From NCBI RefSeq assembly GCF_000721495.1, contig NZ_JOHY01000080.1:1-23297 (forward strand): 23,297 bases of DNA. The letters run 5' to 3'. Positions 1 to 6,720 of the stretch are shown one piece after another. The notes under the pieces were generated by a model. It was given only the letters and a program-made list of their open reading frames with translations. It searched no databases and had not been told where the DNA came from. This DNA is from Streptomyces sp. NRRL F-5123 (GTDB lineage: Bacteria; Actinomycetota; Actinomycetes; Streptomycetales; Streptomycetaceae). Both the position numbers and the translations under genes were made by a program. How positions within the stretch are numbered: the stretch's first letter is position 1; each line of letters begins with the position of its first letter.

Positions 1-2
1 TA

Positions 3-110
3 GCTTGCGGCGTCCGGTGCGGTGCGTCGCAAGGCGCCGGATCGGCCTCGTAGTGGGCCTACTCGGTCGATGCGGCAACGCAGCGAGGTGCCGTGCCGGA
101 CGCCGCAAGC
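3..110. repeat. Large imperfect inverted repeat (possible structured element)
   Basis: A perfect 15-bp pair GCTTGCGGCGTCCGG (3-17) and CCGGACGCCGCAAGC (96-110) bounds a GC-rich interior whose arms keep pairing imperfectly and end in a small apical GTAG/CTAC hairpin near 50-62. No gene-like reading frame with convincing codon bias is seen in 1-368. The element could be a folded RNA, the 3-prime hairpin of a gene lying left of the window, or a member of an intergenic repeat family. I cannot tell which from one copy. Confidence 0.55.
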
Positions 111-195
111 CGGTGAACCCTCCCGGTCACAGCACCAGGTCGTGTCTGACGAATGGCGTCGTCCGCCCGCAGGGCGGGGCCGGCGGTGTCCGGCG

Positions 196-228
196 CTCCC
201 CCAGAGCTTCGCCTGGGAGGTACCCCCG
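196..228 (-). repeat. Streptomyces-type intergenic palindromic repeat, copy 1
   Basis: Palindromic unit of the form CTCCCCCAG...CTGGGAGGTACCCCC, in inverted orientation to the two copies at 247-281 and 290-318. I recognise GGGGGCACCTCCC...GGGGGA units as abundant intergenic repeats in Streptomyces genomes (from memory). Confidence 0.6.
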
Positions 229-246
229 GATTGCAAGGCGGAGGGT

Positions 247-281
247 GGGGGCACCTCCCGGACCGCCAGGCCCAGGGGGAG
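247..281 (+). repeat. Streptomyces-type intergenic palindromic repeat, copy 2
   Basis: Unit GGGGGCACCTCCC followed after a short loop by CCAGGGGGAG. Same orientation as the copy at 290-318 and inverted relative to that at 196-228. Confidence 0.6.
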
Positions 282-289
282 AGAACGCA

Positions 290-318
290 GGGGGCACCTC
301 CCGCCGAAGGCAGGGGGA
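290..318 (+). repeat. Streptomyces-type intergenic palindromic repeat, copy 3
   Basis: Unit GGGGGCACCTCCC, loop GCCGAAGGC, then AGGGGGA. This is the shortest and cleanest of the three clustered copies, only 8 bp from copy 2. Confidence 0.6.
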
Positions 319-368
319 AAGCGTGCGTGCCGGACACCACCAGGCAGACGGGACTTGTCAGACACGGC

Positions 369-1793
369 CTAGGCCGCTGCCGCCGCGCCCGCGACCTGCT
401 CGGCGGTCGGCTCGATCCGCGGCGAGAGCAGCGAGACGGCGAAGGTGCCGGCCGCGATGACCGCCGCCACCAGCAGGCCGCGCTGGAAGCCCGCCACCAG
501 CGCGTCGGACCGCGAGGCGCCGGAGGCCAGTTCGTGCGCGGTGCGGGAGTTGGCCAGCGTCGTGACGACGGCGAGCCCGATCGCGCCGCCGACCTGCTGG
601 AAGGCGGTGAAGACGCCGGAGGCGGCGCCCGCGTCGTCGTGCCGCACCTCGGCGACCGCTGCGATCTGCGCGGGCACGGCCACCGCGATGAAGCCGAAGC
701 CGAACAGCACCGTTCCCGGCACGATCTGGCTCAGGTACGCGCCGGTGGCGTCGGCCCGTGAGAGCAGCAGCAGGCCGCCGACCGCGAGCACGCTGCCCGC
801 CGTCTGGATGGGGCGGGTGCCGAAGCGCGTGACGAGCTGGCTGGCCACGACCGCGGAGACGATCGCGGCGCCGCCCATCGGCAGGAACTCCACCCCGGTG
901 CGCAGCGCGCTGTCGCCGCGCACCTGCTGCAGGAAGATCGCGGTCAGGAAGAACATCGACAGGAAGGCCGCGCCGTTGAGCGCGATGGTCCCGCCCGCGG
1001 TGCTCAGGCTGCGCGAGCGCAGCAGCCGCATCGGCACCAGCGGGGCGTCGGTGCGGGTCTCGACGGCGAGGAAGGCGGCCAGCAGCACCACGCCCCCGGC
1101 CAGGCAGCCGACGACCTCGGCGGAGGACCAGCCGAGCGGTTCGGCACGCACCACGCCGTAGACGACGCCGAGCAGACCGCCGGTGGCGAGCACCGCGCCC
1201 AGCAGGTCGAAGGAGCGGTTGCCGCGCTGCGCCGGGATCGGGCGGACGAACAGCGGGGTGAGGACCACCAGGAGGACGACCAGGGGGACGTTGACGATGA
1301 AGACCCAGCGCCAGCTCAGCGCGTCGACGAGGAAGCCGCCGGCCACCACGCCGAGGGTGCCGCCCAGCCCGGCGAGGGCGCCCCACACGCCCATCGCGAT
1401 GTTGCGCTCCCTGCCGTGCGGGAAGGTCACGGTCAGGATGCCGAGCGCGGCGGGCGAGAGCAGCGCGCCGCCGAGGCCCTGGACGCTGCGGGCGGCGACG
1501 AGCAGGCCGGGAGAGTCGGCCAGGCCCCCGGCCAGCGAGGTGACGCCGAAGAGCACGAGTCCGGCGACGAAGATCCGGCGGGGGCCGAGCAGGTCGGCTG
1601 CGCGCCCGCCGAGCAGCAGGAAGCCGCCGAAGACCAGGGTGTAGGCGCTGATGACCCATTGCAGGCCGTCGGGGGTGAAGCCGAGGTCGGTCTGGATGTG
1701 CGGGAGGGCGACATTCACGATCGTGACGTCGAGCACCACGATGAACTGGGCGAGGGCCAGCACCGCGAGGGTGGCCCAGGGACTGCGTCGCAT
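369..1793 (-). CDS. MFS drug exporter, DHA2 (EmrB/QacA) family
   Basis: A 474-residue inner-membrane transporter expected to expel toxic compounds by proton antiport (family knowledge; substrate unknown). Residues 21-31 give the DHA2 signature LDVTIVNVALP in TM1. GGRAADLLGPRRIF (62-75) is the loop 2-3 motif A, and the Gly-rich stretch near 138-158 followed by WRWVF matches the antiporter motif C region and TM5. Hydrophobic segments continue to the end, and the length fits a 14-TM member. The start ATG at 1793 is preceded by GAGGT about 10 nt upstream. The gene is divergent from a TetR regulator with a 153-bp gap, the classic arrangement of a repressor controlling its own pump. Its stop codon lies inside the right arm of the repeat element at 137-370. 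Confidence 0.93.
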   Translation of the reverse strand: MRRSPWATLAVLALAQFIVVLDVTIVNVALPHIQTDLGFTPDGLQWVISAYTLVFGGFLLLGGRAADLLGPRRIFVAGLVLFGVTSLAGGLADSPGLLVAARSVQGLGGALLSPAALGILTVTFPHGRERNIAMGVWGALAGLGGTLGVVAGGFLVDALSWRWVFIVNVPLVVLLVVLTPLFVRPIPAQRGNRSFDLLGAVLATGGLLGVVYGVVRAEPLGWSSAEVVGCLAGGVVLLAAFLAVETRTDAPLVPMRLLRSRSLSTAGGTIALNGAAFLSMFFLTAIFLQQVRGDSALRTGVEFLPMGGAAIVSAVVASQLVTRFGTRPIQTAGSVLAVGGLLLLSRADATGAYLSQIVPGTVLFGFGFIAVAVPAQIAAVAEVRHDDAGAASGVFTAFQQVGGAIGLAVVTTLANSRTAHELASGASRSDALVAGFQRGLLVAAVIAAGTFAVSLLSPRIEPTAEQVAGAAAAA

Positions 1794-1821
1794 GGTTGCT
1801 ACCTCGGAAGGAGGGATGTTT

Positions 1822-1835
1822 ACAGCGTATGCTTA
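1822..1835. promoter_or_regulatory. Candidate TetR operator A
   Basis: ACAGCGTATGCTTA matches the ideal palindrome ACAGCGTACGCTGT at 11 of 14 positions. It sits about 30 bp upstream of the exporter ATG, where a bound repressor would block leftward transcription. The ideal palindrome is inferred by pairing this site with site B (1890-1903), which shares the half-site in inverted orientation. Confidence 0.4.
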
Positions 1836-1889
1836 CGGCACAACCATACATACCGCGCTTACACTGCAGACAACCGCGCGAGGACAGGC

Positions 1890-1903
1890 CGTGTGTACGC
1901 TGT
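1890..1903. promoter_or_regulatory. Candidate TetR operator B
   Basis: CGTGTGTACGCTGT matches the ideal ACAGCGTACGCTGT at 10 of 14 positions. It carries TACGCTGT (1896-1903), the exact reverse complement of ACAGCGTA at 1822-1829. It lies 43 bp upstream of the tetR start, consistent with autoregulation. Confidence 0.4.
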
Positions 1904-1946
1904 CGGCCGAGCGGGGGATCTGCGAGCGAAAGGTGCGGATGCGGAC

Positions 1947-2621
1947 ATGGCCGCACAGAAGCGTTTGAACCGCGAGGACTTGCTGACCACCGCGCTCGCC
2001 GTCGCGGACGCCGAGGGGCTCGAAGCGGTCACCATCCGCCGGGTCGCGCAGCAGCACGACGTCACCCCCATGGCGCTCTACCGGCACTTCCCCGACAAGG
2101 ACGGCCTGCTGCTCGCCCTCGCCGACCGGCTGCTGTCCGGCGCGGCGCTGCCCGAGCCGGACGACCGACCCTGGTACGACCAGCTCCGGGACGTGCTCGT
2201 GGCCTTCGCCGAGGCGTTGCGCCCGCACCCGAACGCGGCCGTCCTGGCGTTCCGCGGCATGGTCACGACCGAGGCCGGCCTGGAGATCACCGACCGGTCG
2301 CTCGCCCTCATGGCGGAGGGCGGGATGTCGATCGAGCACTGCGCGGAGACCGCGAGCCACATACTCGGCTCGCTGGTCGCCCTGGCCATCGTGGCTCCCG
2401 GGCCGCCGCCCGGCGCCGACCCGGAGGAGGCCGAGGACGCGGTGCGCGCCAAGCGCGCGACACTGCTCGCACTCTCCCCGCGCCGCTACCCGCACGTCGT
2501 CGCCGCCGCCGAGCCGCTGGCCGAATGCGCCGACACCGGGGTCTACTTCGACCGCGGCATCGAGATGATCATGAGCGGCATCCGGGACGCCGCCCGCGCG
2601 GAGACCGCCGCGTCCCGCTGA
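1947..2621 (+). CDS. TetR/AcrR-family transcriptional regulator
   Basis: A 224-residue DNA-binding repressor. Residues 1-55 form the TetR helix-turn-helix: an initial helix (REDLLTTALAVADAEG), then TIRRVAQQHDVTPMALYRHFPDKDGLL, where the RRVA...MALYRHF pattern is diagnostic. The remaining helices form the ligand and dimerisation domain, which looks like the TetR C-terminal type found beside efflux pumps. The ATG at 1947 follows AAAGGTG at roughly 11 nt; upstream extension of the frame has no start with better support. It very likely represses the divergent MFS exporter and itself, with ligand release inducing export. The inducer is unknown. The 3-prime end overlaps the first unit of a 42-bp tandem repeat, which therefore encodes the last residues. 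Confidence 0.93.
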   Translation: MAAQKRLNREDLLTTALAVADAEGLEAVTIRRVAQQHDVTPMALYRHFPDKDGLLLALADRLLSGAALPEPDDRPWYDQLRDVLVAFAEALRPHPNAAVLAFRGMVTTEAGLEITDRSLALMAEGGMSIEHCAETASHILGSLVALAIVAPGPPPGADPEEAEDAVRAKRATLLALSPRRYPHVVAAAEPLAECADTGVYFDRGIEMIMSGIRDAARAETAASR

Positions 2622-2720
2622 CCGGCAGCCGCCACCCGCGCGGAGACCCCCGCGCCCCGCCGGCCCGCAGCCGCCACCCGCGCGAAGACCCCCGCGCCCC
2701 GCCGGCCCGCAGCCGCCGCC
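2595..2720. repeat. 42-bp tandem repeat, three units, starting inside tetR
   Basis: Units 2595-2636, 2637-2678 and 2679-2720 each begin CGCGCGGAGAC (GCGAAGAC in unit 3) and end GCAGCCGCCACC (CGCC in unit 3). Units 2 and 3 are almost identical; unit 1 is more diverged and supplies the tetR C-terminus and stop. Since 42 is a multiple of three, each unit keeps frame, and units may have been gained at the gene end. No gene is seen in 2622-2960; the rest of that gap holds the palindromes described below. Confidence 0.85.
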
Positions 2721-2759
2721 CACCGCCCGGTGCCGGCCGGCCCCCGGGGCGCCTGGGGC

Positions 2760-2782
2760 GTACGTGACGCGCGGTCACGTAC
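2760..2782. promoter_or_regulatory. Palindrome upstream of nuclease gene, site 1
   Basis: Perfect 9-bp arms GTACGTGAC / GTCACGTAC around GCGCG. The core GTGAC-GCGCG-GTCAC recurs with one change at 2912-2926, so I read it as a protein-binding site. A hairpin role at the end of tetR is also possible, although no T tract follows. Confidence 0.5.
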
Positions 2783-2909
2783 CCGGAGCCGGACGTATCG
2801 GACGGTAAGCCGCGGGAGAGGCGGGCGGAACCCAGAATTCACCGGAAAACCCCTTCCCCGGTGGGTCTACGCGCGTATCTTGAGGCCCGACCGTGCGCGT
2901 ACCGCCTCG

Positions 2910-2928
2910 TGGTGACGCGCCGTCACCA
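2910..2928. promoter_or_regulatory. Palindrome upstream of nuclease gene, site 2
   Basis: Perfect 8-bp arms TGGTGACG / CGTCACCA around CGC, ending 32 bp before the nuclease GTG start. It shares GTGAC-N5-GTCAC with site 1; the two centres are 148 bp apart, close to 14 helical turns. The repeated core in a promoter region suggests a dimeric regulator. The half-sites resemble CRP half-sites, but the spacing is one base longer than the CRP consensus. Confidence 0.5.
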
Positions 2929-2960
2929 ACGACCGCTCCGCACGAAGGAGATACCCCCCG

Positions 2961-5447
2961 GTGTCGCACCCCTCTGAGGCCACCGAGACGTCACCACGTC
3001 CGGCGGGGCAGCTGCCCGCCGGCTTCCGCAAGCGCTTCCTGCCGATCGGCATAGCCGGCGCGATGGTGCTGGCCGGGGTCGGCGTGCACGCCGCCTTCGC
3101 CGCGCCCTCGGCCGACGCCCTGATCTCCGAGGTCTACGGGGGCGGCGGCAACTCCGGCGCCACGTACACCAACGACTTCGTCGAACTGGCCAACGCCGGC
3201 GGCGCGGCCGTCGACCTGAGCGGCTACAGCGTGCAGTACCTGCCCGGCACGCCCTCCGCCACCTCCAAGTGGCAGGCCACCCCGCTCACCGGCACGCTGG
3301 CCGGCGGTGGCCACTTCCTGGTCCTGGAGGCGGCGGGCGCCGGCGGCACCACCGTGCCGCCGGCCGACGTGACCGGCGGCATCAACATGTCCGGCACCAA
3401 CGGCACCGTCGCGCTGGTCTCCGGCGCCGACCCGCTGACCTGCCTGACGGCCGCGGACTGCGCCGCCGACCCGCGCGTCAAGGACCTGGTCGGCTACGGC
3501 ACCGCGCTCGTCCACGAGGGCAGCGGCGCCGCGGCGGGCGCGAGCAACACCGCGTCGGTCGCCCGCGGCGCGGGCCTGGCCGACACCGACGACAACGCGG
3601 CCGACTTCACCGCGGGCGAACCCACCCCGCAGGCCGCCGGACAGGGCGGCGGCCCGACCGACCCGCCCACCACGCCCCCGACGACTCCCCCGACCACCCC
3701 GCCGGTGACGGGCGTCGAGGCGAAGATCCACGACATCCAGGGCGACACCCGCAACAGCCCGCTGGCCGGCAAGGCGGTGACCGGCGTGACCGGCATCGTC
3801 ACCGGCGTGCGCGACTACGGCTCCTCGCGCGGCTTCTGGATGCAGGACCCGACGCCGGACGCCGACCCGCGCACCAGCGAGGGCATCTTCGTCTACACCA
3901 GCTCCAGCCCCACCGTCGCGGTCGGCGACAGCGTCACGGTGGCCGGCACGGTCTCCCAGTACTACCCGGGCGGCGCCGACACCGGCGTGCAGGCGGTCAC
4001 CGAGATCACCAAGCCCACCGTCACCAAGGTCTCGTCCGGAAACGCGCTGCCCGCGCCGGTCGTGCTGGACGACAGGGACGTTCCCGACGCCTTCGTGCCG
4101 AGCGCCGGCGGCGGCAGCATCGAGGACCTCCCGCTGCGCCCCGCGGACTACGCGCTCGACCTGTACGCCTCGCTCGAGGGCATGAACGTCCAGATCAAGG
4201 ACACCCGGGTGGTCGGCGCCACCGACCCGTACTCGGAGCTGTGGGTCACCGTCAAGCCCGACCAGGACCCGACCAAGCGCGGCGGCACCCTCTACACCGG
4301 CTACGACCAGCCCAACTCCGGCCGCCTGATGGTGCAGTCGCTGCTCCCGACCGCGACCTCGCCCTTCCCGGTCGCGAACGTCGGCGACACCCTGCGCGGT
4401 ACGACGTCGGGCCCGCTGGACTACAACCAGTTCGCCGGTACGTACGCGGTCCAGGCCCGCGAGCTGGGCACGGTGAAGAGCGGCGGCATCACGCCCGAGG
4501 TCACCGCCAGGGCCTCCGCCGACCAGGCGACCGTGGCCACGTACAACGTGGAGAACCTGGCGCCCGGCAACCCGCAGTCGAAGTTCGACGCGCTCGCCCA
4601 GGGCCTGGTGCACAGCCTGCGCTCCCCCGACATCGTCGCCCTGGAGGAGATCCAGGACAACAACGGGGCCACGGACGACGGCACGGTCGCCGCGGACCAG
4701 ACGCTGACGAAGCTGACGGACGCGATCGTGGCGGCGGGCGGCCCGCGCTACGAGTGGCGCAGCATCGACCCGGTCAACGACAAGGACGGCGGCCAGCCCG
4801 GCGGCAACATCCGCTCGGTCTTCCTGTTCAACCCGGAGCGCGTCGGCTTCACCGACATCCCCGGCGGCGACTCGACCACCGCGGTCGGCATCACCGGCAC
4901 CGGCTCCACGACCGCGCTGACCGCCTCCCCGGGCCGTATCGCCCCGAACGACCAGGCGTGGAACAGCAGCCGCAAGCCGCTGGTGGGCCAGTTCACCTTC
5001 CGCGGCAAGAAACTCTTCGTCATCGCCAACCACTTCGACAGCAAGGGCGGCGACCAGGGCATCGACTCGCGCTTCCAGCCCCCGGTGCGCAGCTCCGAGG
5101 TGCAGCGGGTGCGACAGGCGATCCTGGAGCACGACTTCGTGCAGCAGCTGGAGAGCGCCGACAAGAAGGCCGACGTCGTCGTCCTCGGCGACCTCAACGA
5201 CTACCAGTTCTCGCCCGCGGTGCAGAGCCTGACCGGCAACGGCTCGGTGCTGACCGACCTGGTCAACACCCTCCCGGCGCAGGAGCGCTACTCCTACGTC
5301 TACGAGGGCAACTCCCAGGTGCTGGACCACATCCTGGTCTCGCCGGACCTGGCCAAGCACGTGGACTACGACGTCGTCCACATCAACTCCGAGTTCGCGA
5401 ACCAGACCAGCGACCACGACCCGCAGGTCGTCCGGCTGCGCCCGTAG
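2961..5447 (+). CDS. Secreted nuclease with lamin-tail, OB-like and EEP domains
   Basis: An 828-residue exported phosphodiesterase, likely an extracellular DNase/RNase of the ExeM/NucH/YhcR-like group. The GTG at 2961 follows AAGGAG at 10 nt. A signal peptide spans 1-47 (basic FRKR, hydrophobic core, AFA-APS cleavage site). Residues about 52-160 are a lamin-tail domain (ALISEVYGGGGN...FVELAN). A Pro/Thr linker (about 232-248) leads to an OB-fold-like segment (about 252-345, GFWMQD). The C-terminal EEP catalytic domain shows TYNVEN (about 527), ALEEIQD (metal-binding Glu, about 560), NHFDSKGG (about 689), GDLND (about 741), DHILVS (about 789) and SDHDP (about 817), so all core catalytic motifs are present. 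Likely a nutrient or phosphate scavenging enzyme or a degrader of environmental DNA. It is a single-gene unit closed by a strong terminator. Confidence 0.93.
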   Translation: MSHPSEATETSPRPAGQLPAGFRKRFLPIGIAGAMVLAGVGVHAAFAAPSADALISEVYGGGGNSGATYTNDFVELANAGGAAVDLSGYSVQYLPGTPSATSKWQATPLTGTLAGGGHFLVLEAAGAGGTTVPPADVTGGINMSGTNGTVALVSGADPLTCLTAADCAADPRVKDLVGYGTALVHEGSGAAAGASNTASVARGAGLADTDDNAADFTAGEPTPQAAGQGGGPTDPPTTPPTTPPTTPPVTGVEAKIHDIQGDTRNSPLAGKAVTGVTGIVTGVRDYGSSRGFWMQDPTPDADPRTSEGIFVYTSSSPTVAVGDSVTVAGTVSQYYPGGADTGVQAVTEITKPTVTKVSSGNALPAPVVLDDRDVPDAFVPSAGGGSIEDLPLRPADYALDLYASLEGMNVQIKDTRVVGATDPYSELWVTVKPDQDPTKRGGTLYTGYDQPNSGRLMVQSLLPTATSPFPVANVGDTLRGTTSGPLDYNQFAGTYAVQARELGTVKSGGITPEVTARASADQATVATYNVENLAPGNPQSKFDALAQGLVHSLRSPDIVALEEIQDNNGATDDGTVAADQTLTKLTDAIVAAGGPRYEWRSIDPVNDKDGGQPGGNIRSVFLFNPERVGFTDIPGGDSTTAVGITGTGSTTALTASPGRIAPNDQAWNSSRKPLVGQFTFRGKKLFVIANHFDSKGGDQGIDSRFQPPVRSSEVQRVRQAILEHDFVQQLESADKKADVVVLGDLNDYQFSPAVQSLTGNGSVLTDLVNTLPAQERYSYVYEGNSQVLDHILVSPDLAKHVDYDVVHINSEFANQTSDHDPQVVRLRP

Positions 5448-5461
5448 TACGGGCAGGGCAA

Positions 5462-5500
5462 GGAGGGGGTGCGCGGGCCTGGGGCCCGCGCACCCCCTCC
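5462..5500 (+). terminator. Strong intrinsic terminator of the nuclease gene
   Basis: Perfect 18-bp arms GGAGGGGGTGCGCGGGCC (5462-5479) and its exact complement (5483-5500) around a TGG loop, followed by CCCTTTT. It begins 15 bp after the nuclease stop codon. Confidence 0.9.
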
Positions 5501-5616
5501 CCCTTTTCCCGGCCACCGCCGGGAGGAGCGCGGAAAAAGTCTTGGCACCGAGGGATTGTCCGCGCCGTCCCCCGCCTCTTTCCCGGGGGACGATCCCGCC
5601 CAGGAGAGGAACGCGC

Positions 5617-6183
5617 ATGCCCCCGGTACGCCGTCGGACGCCGCTGCGGCCACCGGACCCGCCCCGAGAACCCCGGGACGGGCCGTGGGTCGCGGCCGCC
5701 CCGCTGGTGCGGGCGGCCCAGGCCGGGGACGCCCTGGCCCTGGGCGACCTGCTGGACCTGCTGACCCCGTACGTCACCCGGCTGTGCACGCCGATCGCGC
5801 AACGGGACGCGCCCGACGCCGTCCAGGAGGCGCTCATCGCCGTCTTCCGCGGCATCGGCGGGCTCGACGACCCGCTCGCGCTGTACGGGTGGGTGCGCAC
5901 CGTCGCCGTCCGGGAGGCGGTGCGGGTGGCCGGGCGCGCGGCGCGCGAGACCCCGGTGGAGCACGTCGAGGGCCTGCCGGCCGCGGCGGGCCCGGAGTTG
6001 GCCGGCGACGTCCGCGACGTCCTGCGCCGGATGACCCCGGAGCACCGGGCGGTCCTCGTGCTCCGCGAACTGGAGGGCCTGGACGAGAAGGCCGCCGGCG
6101 AGGTGCTGAACGTCTCCCGCGGTACGGTCAAGTCCCGGCTGCACCGCGCCCGCAACAGCTTCCGGAAGGCATGGACCCGATGA
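5617..6183 (+). CDS. ECF-type RNA polymerase sigma factor (paralogue 1)
   Basis: A 188-residue two-domain sigma-70 factor that directs RNA polymerase to alternative promoters. Region 2 spans about 30-105 (DAVQEALIAVFRGI at 67-80 as region 2.2; YGWVRTVAVREAVR at 90-103 as region 2.4). Region 4 spans about 136-188, with the helix-turn-helix EKAAGEVLNVSRGTVKSRLHRAR (157-179, quoted in part here: VSRGTVKSRLHRAR). The ATG at 5617 has AGGAGAGG 7 nt upstream; an in-frame ATG at 5542 lacks one. It is translationally coupled (ATGA) to a START-like protein. No anti-sigma gene or extra C-terminal sensor domain is visible. Hand alignment gives about 61 percent identity to the sigma factor at 7719-8243. 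The trigger and target promoters are unknown. Confidence 0.9.
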   Translation: MPPVRRRTPLRPPDPPREPRDGPWVAAAPLVRAAQAGDALALGDLLDLLTPYVTRLCTPIAQRDAPDAVQEALIAVFRGIGGLDDPLALYGWVRTVAVREAVRVAGRAARETPVEHVEGLPAAAGPELAGDVRDVLRRMTPEHRAVLVLRELEGLDEKAAGEVLNVSRGTVKSRLHRARNSFRKAWTR

Positions 6184-6689
6184 ACAGCACGTGGCCCGCG
6201 GTGGACCTGGACCCCGTACGGCGGCTGCGCGTGATGGCCGCGGGCCTGCGCGCGGCCGTGTACGCCGAGGACCATGTGGACGCGCCCTTCGCCGAGGTGT
6301 GGTCGATGGCCTCGGACCTGCCGCACGAGCTTCCCCGGCTGGTGCCGACGATCCGGGAGTTCCGGCTCGTCGGCGGCGCGGAGGGTGCGGCGGGCGCGGA
6401 CGGCGCCGGCGAGCGCGCCGGGGCCTGGGCGTACGGGCCGCTGGGGCACCGTGCGTACTTCGAGGTGGTGCTGCGGCCCGGCTGGTGCCTGATGCAGAGC
6501 AAGGGTGTGGTGGGCGGGATGGCCGCGGTGCCCGAGGACGGCGGCACCCGGTTCGCCGTGCTGGGGGCCGCCCGGCACCGCGCCCTGCTCCCGGTGTCGC
6601 TGCTCGCCGCCCGTGGCTTCGGGCCGTACCGCGGGCGGAAGATGATCGAGCGGGCCCGGCGCCGTACCGAGGCCCGGCGCGGCGCCTGA
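6180..6689 (+). CDS. START/SRPBCC-like protein coupled to the ECF sigma gene
   Basis: A 169-residue protein. Residues about 27-60 (YAEDHVDAPFAEVWSMASDL) resemble the first strand and helices of polyketide-cyclase/START-like (SRPBCC) folds, which bind hydrophobic ligands. The middle (WAYGPLGHRAYFEVVLRPGW) alternates like the beta sheet, and the C-terminus is basic (RRRTEARRGA). The ATG at 6180 overlaps the sigma stop as ATGA, with GGAAGG 10 nt upstream; the ATG at 6171 is too close to that site. The coupling suggests it acts with the sigma factor, perhaps as a ligand-sensing partner in place of an anti-sigma factor, or as a target enzyme. Fold assignment is moderate and function is inferred. 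Confidence 0.7.
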   Translation: MNSTWPAVDLDPVRRLRVMAAGLRAAVYAEDHVDAPFAEVWSMASDLPHELPRLVPTIREFRLVGGAEGAAGADGAGERAGAWAYGPLGHRAYFEVVLRPGWCLMQSKGVVGGMAAVPEDGGTRFAVLGAARHRALLPVSLLAARGFGPYRGRKMIERARRRTEARRGA

Positions 6690-6693
6690 CCCC

Positions 6694-6720
6694 CGCCCGC
6701 GGGGGCGTCACCCGCGGGCG
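6694..6720. terminator. Shared bidirectional terminator hairpin between convergent genes
   Basis: Perfect 10-bp arms CGCCCGCGGG (6694-6703) / CCCGCGGGCG (6711-6720). The 7-nt loop GGCGTCA contains the stop codon of the leftward hydrolase (6708-6710). There is no T tract, as is common in GC-rich actinomycetes. It would end both the rightward sigma/START operon and the leftward hydrolase transcript. Confidence 0.7.

Larger units (their letters stand above)
137..370. mobile_element. MITE-like element with nested inverted repeats, no transposase
   Basis: Outer arms of 14 bp (137-150 and 357-370, core CGTGTCTGAC / GTCAGACACG) match at 13 of 14 positions. A second nested perfect pair GGTGTCCGGC (185-194) / GCCGGACACC (329-338) lies inside. 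The 234-bp element encodes nothing convincing and holds three copies of a shorter palindromic repeat. Its right arm includes the TAG stop codon of the leftward MFS gene (369-371). The size, terminal inverted repeats and lack of coding capacity fit a miniature inverted-repeat transposable element or an insertion-sequence remnant. No clear target duplication was found. It could also serve as a transcription terminator for the transporter gene. Confidence 0.45.

Noticed and set aside
196..318. CRISPR array
   Set aside because: Copies are palindromic, in mixed orientation, with no uniform spacers and no cas genes nearby.
2764..2778. CRP binding site
   Set aside because: GTGA and TCAC are separated by 7 rather than 6 bases, so it does not fit the CRP consensus.
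2543..2842. Minus-strand frame with repeated GRRGAGV-type peptide
   Set aside because: It is only the 42-bp tandem repeat read in reverse, with no ribosome site.
2991..6578. 1195-codon minus-strand open frame opposite the nuclease and sigma genes
   Set aside because: It covers a strong terminator and two well-defined plus-strand genes, and its translation has no recognisable motif.
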